From Epinephelus fuscoguttatus (taxonomy: Eukaryota; Chordata; Actinopteri; Perciformes; Serranidae), in NCBI RefSeq assembly GCF_011397635.1, contig NC_064771.1:12339379-12403378 (forward strand): a stretch of 64,000 nucleotides of DNA, written 5' to 3'. Under the pieces are notes generated by a model that made no database searches, was not told the DNA's origin, and worked only from the letters and a program-made list of their open reading frames with translations. The position numbers were made by a program, and so were the translations under genes. Positions 55,301 to 64,000 of the stretch are shown here, in pieces (positions within the stretch are counted from its first letter, which is position 1; each line of letters starts with the position of its first letter).

Positions 55301-57939
55301 GTCACTGAAAATCCATCAGAGTCAGACACTCACCAGCGCTCTGAGCCCCTGTAAAACAGGCGGTATGATGACATAATGGTCCTTTAGACGGTTTTCATAG
55401 AAGGCAATGAGCACTTCCACTGGGGAGAACAGAGACAGGGACACATGCTGATAAAATATCACTCTTTACATTAATATATTGCATGTAGCCCTGCAAAACT
55501 ACTGGATCATGCTATAGTCATTTGACATATTTGTTTGTTTTTTATTTATATATCAGCCAACAAGGCACTGAGAGGTTTGCACCCACATAACTTCTCAGTA
55601 TTTTCACAGCATCTAGAAAACAAACAAGAAAAGAGTGGGATAGATTTTCAACAAAACATACGAGAAGCTGTGTACCTTCTCTCTCTGTAAGACCTCCGTA
55701 GCACTCGTGTAAAACTTCAGAGAGAAGCTGGACTCCTCGAGCTCGTGTGTGAGGCTGAGAGCTCGTCAGACTCGGTCTGTAACAAGGAAGGAAATGAAAC
55801 TGCTAATTACCATTATCATTAAATATTAACATAAGAGCAACTCTGAGTTTCATTGTTGATTTTAAAGGTCCAGTGTGTAGGTTTTGGGGGATAGGTCGGC
55901 AGAAATGGAATATAATATAATGAGTATGTTTTCTTTAATGCAGAATCACCTGAAAATAAGAATCATGTCTTTGTTACCTCAGAATGAGCTGTTTATAACT
56001 ACATAAAGAGCGGGTCCTCGTTCATGGAGCCAGCCATGTCACATTTATACAGTAGCCCAGACTGGACAAACAAAACACTGGCTCTAGATAGGGCCATTCA
56101 CATTTTCGCATCAGCCACTGTAACTAGATGAAGCCATTGGAAAAAATGTTTTTTTTTTGTTTTTTTTTTAAACATGAAACTGCTTTATTCAGTGTTTTCA
56201 CCTAGGGACTCATTTATGAACATTGCCTACGCAGAAAACAAGGCCTGAAAGAAGTGTACACCACTTCCCATGAAAAAGTTGTGATCTATAGAAACAGACT
56301 TAATCGGAGGAATTTTGACCCATGCTTACAAACATTTTTGAGATGGGATATTGGTGACAGAGACAGAGAGGTGGAAGCCTGACTGTAGAAATTGTCAAAT
56401 ACATTTTGGCGCATGCCATATTTGGCTTTTGTCCATACTTACATTTTTTATATGGATCCCACTTGGGTGGGAATCATCAGAGGCTCCACGACACAATATT
56501 ATCACCATACTTTAGTCATGATGATACAATATTATAGCGATTTTAAATGTGTTGCAATATGCTTATTATTGCAAAGAAATATATTACACTATATTGCAAT
56601 GTATTACCTATTTTCAACTACAAATAATGTCCCCCAAAGGAAAACTTTTTCAACAACTGTTTTATCCAGTTAGATAAAGTTTTATGTTCATCTCACTTTA
56701 GTAATTTTTTTTTTTGCTATATCGATGATACGATATTGCCACACAAAAAAAAATTGGATACTATGCTGTGTCGCTAGATCCTACACACTTTTATATTTGA
56801 GACCTCTGGTCCATTTGTTTTGGAGAGAAGAAGACCTCTGTGGATAATCTGGCTCCTATTAAAAACCTGAACAATAATAATAGTAAACACTGAATGAATT
56901 CTAACCGGGGAAGTTTAAGCTGTTTTCAATCTGCAATCCTCTCTGCTAGAGACAACTAAATCCCCCTAAGTTTTACACACTGTTCCTTTAATGAGCAGAA
57001 GTCAGCAATATAGTGTGAATGTGTTTTATATGTATCATAAATTCACCAGTATTAATGGGAAAGACAACATATCTGCTTGGCTGGGTGATAATGGCAAGTT
57101 TCAATAATGTTTTGAGGGAAATCTTTTAACTTCTACCACCTCACTTGTGTAACACATCCTACAACCAAAATAAGTCAGACAAAGGAAAAAATAAAATAAT
57201 ACTATGGTAATGATTTTGCTTCGTTTATATTTTTGCCGTAATATTAGAATTTAAGTTGACAGCTTACCCCAGTGCTTCCACCAGCTGCAGTGTTGTGAAC
57301 TGTCCATCTTTGACACCTGAACAGAAAGACAACTTCAGTGAAACACTGCACAGCACTGATAAGATAACCAACTACAAATACACAGAAAACAAACACAACA
57401 ACACACGAGCTCAGCTAAGTTATCTCTCGTAGTTATCTATGGATTAACTAGCAGCACCGGCGGAGTTCAACTGTACAGAGTTCATTGACAGGATGCTCTC
57501 ATTGGGACAAAAACACAGCAGCTAGCAAGCGGCATGCGGTGACACCACAGCGGACTAGCTTCAAAATTCACATTACCGGTCGAATGACACTACATTAAAA
57601 CGGTAAAGGTACATTCAGAGTGTGCTGGTGTCGTGATAAAATAAGCAGACCAGTGTCACAACCTGTGTGTTTTAGTCTCATGAAGCTGGAACACCACACA
57701 GGATGTTGTGGCGCTAAGTTAGCTAGTTAACCTAACCATCACGCCGTGCTGCGCATCCCTGTAGCTGCAGCTAAGCAGCTTCAACGGCGTGTTCTCCGCA
57801 AAGAGTTGTGCTGGAAATGTGTCGAGGGAAATATCACGAACGTTTATTTACCTGTTGCTGTATCTTTGGCCTTGCTGTCCTGCAGTCCCGAGACAAATTC
57901 CTCCACCAGAGACAGCAGCAGGGTACTGTCCGCAGCCAT
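40311..57939 (-). CDS. mms19: MMS19, cytosolic iron-sulfur assembly adaptor
   Basis: HEAT-repeat protein that, with CIAO1 and CIAO2B, delivers Fe-S clusters to nuclear and cytosolic apoproteins such as DNA polymerases and the XPD helicase. Thirty-one exons join in phase to 3096 bp (1031 aa; human 1030): 57939-57852, 57316-57268, 55776-55676, 55419-55334, 55156-55082, 54560-54491, 53340-53212, 53063-53002, 52412-52326, 51633-51559, 51347-51270, 50605-50467, 47730-47576, 47407-47329, 46887-46762, 46677-46596, 46427-46330, 45726-45565, 45174-45019, 44016-43917, 43515-43413, 43203-43126, 43041-42915, 42823-42717, 42580-42524, 42398-42212, 41555-41473, 41320-41156, 41014-40955, 40674-40574, 40341-40311. 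Landmarks: VEVLIAFYENRLKDH, DGERDPRNLLLAF, FTEELFEVTSCYFPIDF in the N-terminal domain; HHLCEPDLKLVWPSAKLLQA; FLDGDVSFLPDNSFPS; and the C-terminal HEAT region with LLLEALSCPDQGVQLSTLSC and RPLDDKKRLVR, ending GSPGGS. The ATG at 57939 gives MAADSTLLLSLVEEF. Intron 14 has a GC donor. Confidence 0.95.
41740..42060. other. MMS19 intron 26, repeat-like sequence without a gene
   Basis: Sequence with GGTACC words (ATGGTACCTTTGG, ATGGTACCTAGACCC) in the intron between exons 26 and 27. It resembles a degraded MITE, but clear inverted ends were not found. Confidence 0.35.
44131..44814. mobile_element. MITE with AGAGGTCTTCACA ends
   Basis: The left end AGAGGTCTTCACAAGTC is matched by the inverted right end GACCTGTGAAGACCTCT, 16 of 17 positions, 0.68 kb apart. 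The interior has several GGGTCC and GACCC words and no transposase. It lies in MMS19 intron 19. Confidence 0.7.
46080..46310. repeat. Common fish dispersed repeat
   Basis: The blocks CCTTGGGCAAGATACTAAACC, GTGTGAATGGTTGAATG, AAAAGCGCTTTGAGTG and AAGTGCAGTCCATTT are a signature I recognise from many teleost introns. Its class was not resolved. It lies in MMS19 intron 17. Confidence 0.6.
47805..49647. mobile_element. MITE family A, copy 2, carrying two later insertions
   Basis: The left arm (GTTACTCACCCTGTGTTA, CCTGGCATGCCTCAAC) and right arm (CTCCATTCACCATGG, GAAGTATTCCTTTAAAG at the end) are inverted, and internal blocks at 48764-48870 match 20290-20375. Compared with copy 1, extra DNA interrupts it at roughly 47935-48750 (unidentified) and at 49118-49562 (a LINE tail). 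The outermost left terminus is degraded. It lies in the large MMS19 intron 12. Confidence 0.75.
49118..49562 (+). mobile_element. 5'-truncated LINE 3' end inserted in the MITE
   Basis: A plus-strand frame ends with a segment reading DIYLIKVLFAASKKPIARHWLKDNPP, resembling the extreme C-terminus of L1/Tx1-type fish reverse transcriptases. A short 3' UTR with AATAAA words and an A-run follow. The insertion is bracketed by a 12-bp target-site duplication, AAGTTTTCTTCA, at 49106-49117 and 49563-49574. Everything 5' of the last few dozen codons is missing, so it is inactive. Confidence 0.8.
51741..52270 (+). pseudogene. Degenerate Tc1/mariner transposase remnant
   Basis: One frame gives MAMAIPDGSG, followed after a frameshift by QQDNASCHT, the second catalytic-aspartate block of Tc1-like transposases. 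Downstream bases still resemble the WPP...PDLNPIE region but are broken by stops. No inverted repeats were located. It lies in MMS19 intron 9, between exons 10 and 9. Confidence 0.55.
53636..54137. mobile_element. MITE family B, copy 2
   Basis: The left end TTAAAGGAACAGTTCACCCC and the decayed right end (GGGGTGAGCTTTCCCTGTAA) are inverted. Shared internal blocks with 22319-23117 include TTGTTTTGGTGTGAGTTGCA, TAATGGAACTAGATGGCA and ACTTCCTTCTGCGCAGTGAT. It lies in MMS19 intron 6. Confidence 0.8.
55862..56992. mobile_element. MITE with TTAAAGGTCCAGTGTGTAG ends, containing extra DNA
   Basis: The left end TTAAAGGTCCAGTGTGTAGG and right end ACACACTGTTCCTTTAA are inverted copies, a terminal signature I recognise from spiny-rayed fish. 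The element is long for the family. The 56140-56790 part, with ATATTGCAATGTATT and TATCGATGATACGATATTG, looks like a separate repeat inside it. It lies in MMS19 intron 2. Confidence 0.7.
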
Positions 57940-58600
57940 CGTGCCCGTGTAACCCAACTGAGACTGCGCATGCGCCAAAAGTTAGGGCGAAGCGCAAAAG
58001 TAAATAATTTTACGTTAACTTTTATATAATGGGACTGTTCGTGAACAATACAATGTACGCGTGAGGCCACTTGTATTAAGTTCAAGTTGTTAAAAATGTA
58101 AACGTTTTCTAAATGTGTAAATATAAAACCAAACATTTAGTTTTTGGTGTTGCCTTCATGTGCTGTCCGAATTCCAAAATACTACGTACAACCTAGTGTG
58201 GACCTCTCTGTGACAGATGTCCCATTTCACTGATGCAACGTGCTTTTGTACTGACTTGAATAACTTACTACCAGTCTAAATAAGGATAATAAACTAAAAA
58301 CAAGAAGCATAATGGCTGCGCGTGATAGTTATGTGATACTTCCGGCGGTGTCGCCTTTATTTTCAGAGTCCTCCATTCATAATTGTTTTTCATCCTGACG
58401 TCAGAGAATCCAACACCTGCCTGCGTGCTTACGCGCAGGCGTAAAAAAGTTCGGTGGCGCAAGCTCCGCCGCCAGTCAGTCACCTTTTACCAGCAGAGAG
58501 GGAAGTATCGTTTTGGGGGTTTTAGGAAAACAAATCTGAAGACAGCGGCACAGAATTGAAGCAGTACACCGAGGTCAGCGGGAGACGGTAACTATCCACT
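57940..58600. promoter_or_regulatory. Head-to-head promoter of MMS19 and UBTD1
   Basis: MMS19 starts at 57939 (-) and the UBTD1 leader begins somewhere after about 58.5 kb (+). A perfect NRF1-type palindrome TGCGCATGCGC is at 57965-57975, some 26 bp from the MMS19 ATG. An ETS-type ACTTCCGG is at 58338-58345, and a short GC-rich palindrome (TTACGC/GCGTAA) flanks 58428-58443. NRF1 and ETS sites are typical of TATA-less housekeeping promoters. Exact start sites are unknown. Confidence 0.65.
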
Positions 58601-59139
58601 GCATCTGGAGGAAAGTCAACGTGCAGGGAAACGGTCACGGGTGCGCGGAAGTTTGTGTTTACTGATGTAGTAGTAGCTAGCTGGTTGGCCCTGTTAGCTT
58701 GTTAGCGAGGAAGGTGCGCGCTGCTCAGACTGCTGGACTTCAACATTTACAACTAGCCCAACTTAACAGCCAAGTTAGACAACTGTCCTGTTTGTGGTTA
58801 TAACATTTAAAAACGGTTTGGCAGATGTTGCGGCGGCTTGTAGGTTTGGCAAACTCTTGTAACGTCAGTGCGGGCCACGAGCTTTGAATCTTGTGGGGTC
58901 GTGTCACACACAGACAGCACTGACACATAAAGAGAGAAAACGCATTTAAAGCCACGATCTTTAAAGTGAAGATCACTGCAGTCAAACATCCAAGCGTCCC
59001 TGTCTCTGCTGATACGGATGAGGTTTGCATTGGAGCTGCGACCCGTCCTCCTCTTCGGACCTAGTTCATCGTCTTCGCCCGTGATGGGCCCCCTGCTCAG
59101 CTAGTACGACGCGTGGAAACAATCCGCAGCCCTCTAACC

Positions 59140-59221
59140 ATGGGAGGATGTGTGGGGAGATACTGGGAAGGCTGGGAGGACACACAGAGCCGAGGCTCGT
59201 CCAGGAACGGTGGACGAGGAG
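59140..59221 (+). CDS. ubtd1: UBTD1 first coding exon (partial gene)
   Basis: The ATG at 59140 in good context opens MGGCVGRYWEGWEDTQSRG, and the exon ends at a strong AG|GTAAGA donor (59221/59222) after 27 codons plus one base. The MG-x-CVG start is shared with UBTD1 and UBTD2; Gly2 fits N-myristoylation and Cys4 fits palmitoylation, so membrane anchoring is likely. UBTD1 is preferred over UBTD2 because MMS19 and ZDHHC16 are its neighbours in other vertebrates. Fish MGG rather than human MGN is the reason to keep some doubt. The conserved NEPLKK region and the ubiquitin-like domain lie beyond the window. Confidence 0.85.
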
Positions 59222-62200
59222 GTAAGACTACAGTGTGTGTGTATATATATGTGTGAGGTCCTTCACTAAATCATAACATGTTTCACATTTTTACTCTTGC
59301 AAAACTACTACTTACACCTTCCGCCTGTCAGCTTCTCGTGATGGCATTGCAAATACATGGTAGTTCCCTCTGTTTTTGCCAGTTCCCTGTGTTAACCCCT
59401 GCTGTGTGACAAATGATGGCGTTTGGCCAGTGGCGCCCCAAGGGGTGTCCAGGAGGGCAATGCCCCCTTTAACAATTGCTTGAAGGGCAATTTTTATGCC
59501 TTTAAGAGGCTGTGCCATACTAATTTTTAAATTAGTGTGAAGACAGTGGTATTTTGTGAAACCAGACAACTTAAGACATCCGTTGGTGCCAGCCATGTTG
59601 GCGTAGCTTGTTGGAAAGGGGGCTAAATAATGCTCCAGATTTAGGCAAAATTTTGGCAAGGGAACAACTAGTATGGCCATTTTCAGAGGGATCTCTTGAA
59701 CCTTCACTTCAAGATACCTGAATGGAAATCGGTTGTATGGGTACCCACAAGTCCCTTGAACTTGAGAGGGCTTGTTCCCAGAAATGTTCTGCTTCTAATG
59801 ATCAATGTACTCCTTCATATTAAAGTTGTATATTTGTCCTTTGAAGAAGGACAATTAATCATCTATCACATATACAAATACATAACACATTACAACAGGA
59901 TTTTTGTGGAACTCAAAATGTTAACTGTACCAGTATTAGTCTGTGCATCCTCCGCAAGATCGTCAGTGGTCTCATCTGGCAACCCTTTTGAAAAATGTCT
60001 GGGGGCACCACTGTTTTGGTATCTGACAACTGTCCAGTTTTGCTTAGTTGCATGTATGTAAAGTACACACCCAATACATATTAAAGTGCAGAAAATGCTC
60101 ATAACACCACTAGAGGTGGTTGAGACTCCTTGTATCCAGGTGTATTTCACTCCTGCGTCAGATTCAAACGCATCTCAAGTGACCACTTGTGATTGGGTTT
60201 CACCTCCTTGCACATCTTTTGTTTTTCTGTGGACAAACTGACTGCTGCTAAATAGAAGAACAAGAAGACTAGTTGGTACGTCACTCTGGATGGTCTTCCT
60301 CCATGCTCAGGGATTCAGTTGCGTTCACAATGCACTACAAATCTTCTCTATATAAACTTGCACATTGGCATGCTTGGATCATTGTGTATGCTAATGTTGG
60401 TTGATTAGATAGAGATCATATTGGACAATGGCAAATGCTGAAGTTCCTGATAATTTACATAACGGCAAGTAAAGCGGAAGGACATTGAAGGGCACCAGTA
60501 GAGATTTGGGGATTTTGGACGAATAGTCTTTTCTTTGATTGCTGGAGACACATTTGTAGCTGTAGGTGTAAGTGCATTACAATTCACCTGGATGCCGGCC
60601 TCACCTCACATGACCAATGTAGAGAGCGCATGTCCCCTCTGCAGGACAACACACAAGTCACCAGTTCTGTCTTGCTGCTTTTTACCAGTCACTTCACGGA
60701 GAAAGGTCTTTGCTCATGTAGCCAGCACACAGACTGTGGTGTTAAGGCAAACTCTACTACGCCAGACCCACTCTCAGTAGTGATTACAACTGCACCCACG
60801 CAACACCTACATTTGTCTGACATTGCACCCATGACAAGGCTGACGATTTTCTCACCCAACAATTTCCAGCCTCACACTTAATCCCACAACGGTGAGCTTG
60901 TTGGGCCAACAGCTATCTAAAAATGATAGTATGGCAGCCCTGTGAGCACCATTTCACACTGCACTCCTAATGCATATGCAGAGACCAAGCAGGAGGCTGC
61001 TGTTGGCTGAAGCAAAGGGTTACATTGATTCCTGAAGTTGCTGATATATGTCGATTATTCACATCAGGGGCTGGAGTTCATGTCCATTAGTTACTTACCT
61101 TCCCGGAAGATAACATTCTTCTGAAGATAAACACTGGCTCACTGCCATGTTTTGTTCTCCTACACTTGTCTTTGATAGTGACAGATGGAATTTGGATTGC
61201 TGCTTCAGCACTTAGTGAGAGTAAATGTTATATTTACGACCAGACTAAACTGAATGACGCAGGCGCCGCACAGCCGAATTGGCAGACGTTTTGAATTTCT
61301 GCATAGTTTGGACCCCAGAAAACAATGTCAATGATATTAGTGCAAGGTTTTATGATATATGGTGTGATTATTAGAGGCTCTACACATCTGTCAGGTTATG
61401 AATGTTGTTATTACCCCACTTAGGATGGTAAACAACCTTTAGGCTCCTTCAGAGATGTGGTGAAACCTCCACTGAGGTCATTCCATTACTGTCACATTCA
61501 GCATATCCGGAGCTAAGAAGTTTCCTTTATAGTGACTGTTTAGGAATCTAAGTGTCTGTTATTCATTTGGATGCAGGTTCTGTCCCCTTTGTTTCCTCAA
61601 ACTTTGCTGATGGAAAGTTTTTCAGTTTTTTTCCAACAGGAATTGTCTCCAGTTTACATCAGAAAGACAGAACATTTTTAAGAATGATTCCAGCTCTGTG
61701 CGTTCGTATCAGAAGTGGACTTTTCTGAACCCCGGCCACATGGCTGTGTTCCAGTTTGAACATCTGATACAGATTTTTAGAGCAGCAGAATATGACCTTC
61801 AAAATAATTTGTCTTTCTTTGTTTCCTGCCAAAGTGGCTGATGAATAGACTTTTTGAAGTTAAAGCCTTCACAGCCAAGATTCTCTGGGCTTTGGTCGTG
61901 GCTCGTGGTAATTTCCCATCCTAAATTGGTATCAACATACCCTACGCACATGATACTCCCTATTAGACCGGGCTTCGATCAAACAAGTCACATCATGTCC
62001 TGTTGCGTCATTGACTGGCTTCTTTGATGGGACTGACTCTACGCTGCTGACACACCCTCATACAGACAGACAGCCATGTCAGAAGAAGAGAACAAGTACA
62101 ACAGAAGATTCATGTGGTATTTCTAGATTTTTTTCATAGTGTGACTTAATAGATTTTAGTTCTTCTAAAGCCGTAAAGTTTTTGCCCTTATTTACTTTGG

Positions 62201-64000
62201 ATGAAATGTATCTGTCATTTATGTTTTTTCTCTGCATCTCATGCCCTAAGGGATAAAAAACCCAATTTGCATGCCAAAGGTTGGAATATATATACCCTGG
62301 TAGAGCAGGGTTGGACAACATGTCCACTGTGTCTAAATAGCTAAGATTTATCGTCTTTTGAAGATCGCATGAGACGCTAGGCTGATTATAAAGTGGAAGT
62401 GTTTGTTGGCTTTAATTAGCAGTGTACAGAAAATAAAATATTGCACTTACAGGTAAAGCTCGGGTAGCGGAAATGTGTGCGTTAATGATTGCATTTTTTT
62501 TAATGTATTGTCTGGTTTCCTAGTCTCTTTACAACAGTTAATTTATATAGTTTCATTTTGGTTTGGTGGCTGGACAGAATAGACATTTCAAGTGGGGCTA
62601 GGTAGTGGATTGACAATATCGATATATACTGGTATCAGCTAGATATAATCTTAGATTTTGGCTATCATAACACCGTAAGTGTTGTCTTTTCCTTGTTTTA
62701 AAGGCTGCATTACAATAAAGTGATGCCATTTTCTGAACTTACCAGACTATTCTAGGTGTTCTGTAGTTTGCCTTTACCCACTTAGTCCAGGGGTTGGCAA
62801 CCTGTGGCTCTGGAGCCCTTCTTTATTTAGTTATTTTTTTTCAACATTTTAATTCTCATGTATCTTTGTTGTCCTCCGAAAGAAATTCTTACATTCTTCA
62901 AATGTAAAACTGTGTAGCATATCCACCAAATTAAGTTTAAACATTTAATCAACTAAAATGTGCATCACTGGTGTATAGCGTGGCCTCTTTTCCCTTCAAA
63001 TTTTGCTGACCCTCAATAGCGTTGGCTAGTCTTTAGTCTCTGAGCAAAGCTGCCTATGGATTCCAAATCCAAAAAGTAAGTCTTTGAGGAAAATAGAGAA
63101 TTTAATAGTGCCAGGACAGATCCGTTTACTTTCACCGCAAACGCTACATAGTCGGAAGTACCAAAAATAACAAAAAGCCAACGGCAAAGTAGCCACCTTG
63201 TGGTACAACATATTGATGAATGCCCATTTAGGCATATTAGTAATCATAAGACTCAAATATGTTTTCTGGCTCCAGACAGATTTTTTTTATGTCAAAAATC
63301 GCTCTTTTGATAATGAACGTTGCTAACCCCTGACTCATAAATGATAACCACTTTACTGATGATTATTTATCAGAAATCTCATTTTGTAAATATTTTGTGA
63401 AAGGAGCAATAGTAATTATATTGATATTAAGTATTTGGTCAAAAATATTATGATATTTTACTTTCTTCACATCACCTGGCCCTAATTTCAAAGCATTAGC
63501 ACTAGGTTTTCAAGCTAGTGTTGTATCAGTAATTAAAATCAGTCAGAAAATTGAGCTTAGCGCATGACTGCTCAATTTGGCCGGGCCGATGTGAGCCAAT
63601 ATGAGATTATTGCAGATATATAGGTATTAGTGTAAGTGTTGTCCATTAAGTAATAAAGTAAGTCAAGTTATGGTGCCATAATTACAAAGTTGAATGACAC
63701 CAGAGAGTAAGCACGGACAAGTTAATTTTTCTACTGTAGTTACCCACTCAATACTGATTCGATCCCAATTTGGTAAAAAATGTTTGTTAGCCAATCAGTA
63801 CCAATGTATCTTAGCAAGTCATTTTTTGAGTTCTCATGAATTTGCCTCAAAAATGCAGTATAGATGAATTCGGCGAGCGATTTGTGTATGCCGCCATCTT
63901 GCGGCAGTGCCATTACTGCGGTGACATGCGTCAGTCATCAGTTCATTATGCTGTCATTGTAAACTTACTCTTTGCAATGACAGCATCATGAATAGATGGA
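59222..64000 (+). other. UBTD1 intron 1 (incomplete)
   Basis: No further exon with the expected RNEPLKKE or [22 protein letters not shown] type sequence is found before the window ends. Apart from the hAT-like element at 59428-60013, the open frames seen (for example 60535-60881) have no recognisable family and are likely chance or decayed repeats. Confidence 0.7.
59428..60013. mobile_element. hAT-like non-autonomous element
   Basis: The left end CAGTGGCGCCCC and right end GGGGGCACCACTG are imperfect inverted repeats of the CAGTGG type used by hAT elements. The 8-bp flanks (59420-59427 and 60014-60021) share TTTGG, which could be a decayed target duplication. No transposase is present. Confidence 0.5.

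Noticed and set aside
59696-60061. 121-codon open frame in UBTD1 intron
   Set aside because: It overlaps the hAT-like element, shows no protein family features and has no splice context.
1-64000. tRNA, rRNA or snRNA genes
   Set aside because: No cloverleaf A/B-box pair or conserved snRNA block was recognised by eye. A covariance-model scan would be needed to exclude them.

Overview
The window is vertebrate nuclear DNA and looks like a teleost, probably a spiny-rayed fish. Genes are split by many short GT-AG introns, introns and spacers are AT-rich, and the interspersed repeats are typical of fish: Tc1/mariner, Harbinger-like and hAT-like DNA elements, MITEs, 5'-truncated LINEs and microsatellites. 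No bacterial, plasmid or CRISPR feature is present. The species cannot be named from sequence alone.

Layout. (1) 321-412 (+) is the last coding exon of an unidentified gene. (2) 4498-23994 (-) is VPS35L, reconstructed as 30 coding exons that sum to 2907 bp (968 aa), close to the mammalian length; its intron 22 holds an 8.3 kb satellite array of a 38-bp unit. (3) A head-to-head promoter region at about 24.0-24.6 kb separates VPS35L from ZDHHC16 (+), whose coding exons lie at 31129-35999 (367 aa); its long first intron contains a nearly intact DD38E Tc1-type transposon. (4) MMS19 (-, 40311-57939, 31 coding exons, 3096 bp, 1031 aa) lies tail-to-tail with ZDHHC16. (5) A second head-to-head promoter (57.95-58.6 kb, with a perfect NRF1-type site) leads to UBTD1 (+), of which only the first coding exon (59140-59221) is in the window; the rest is its intron.

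Biology. VPS35L is the scaffold of the Retriever endosomal recycling complex, ZDHHC16 is a membrane palmitoyltransferase, MMS19 is a HEAT-repeat adaptor of cytosolic Fe-S assembly, and UBTD1 is a ubiquitin-like-domain protein. They are housekeeping neighbours, not an operon. ZDHHC16, MMS19 and UBTD1 are also neighbours in human (10q24), whereas human VPS35L is on chromosome 16, so the VPS35L/ZDHHC16 junction reflects a rearrangement between lineages.

The less ordinary parts are the satellite with higher-order structure inside VPS35L, a tandem repeat carrying perfect estrogen-response-element palindromes between ZDHHC16 and MMS19, two phase-supported GC-AG introns, the DD38E transposon whose inverted repeats include its own C-terminal codons, and a stack of nested repeats in an MMS19 intron. 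Exon limits come from splice consensus, reading-frame phase and similarity to remembered family sequences; no search was run.
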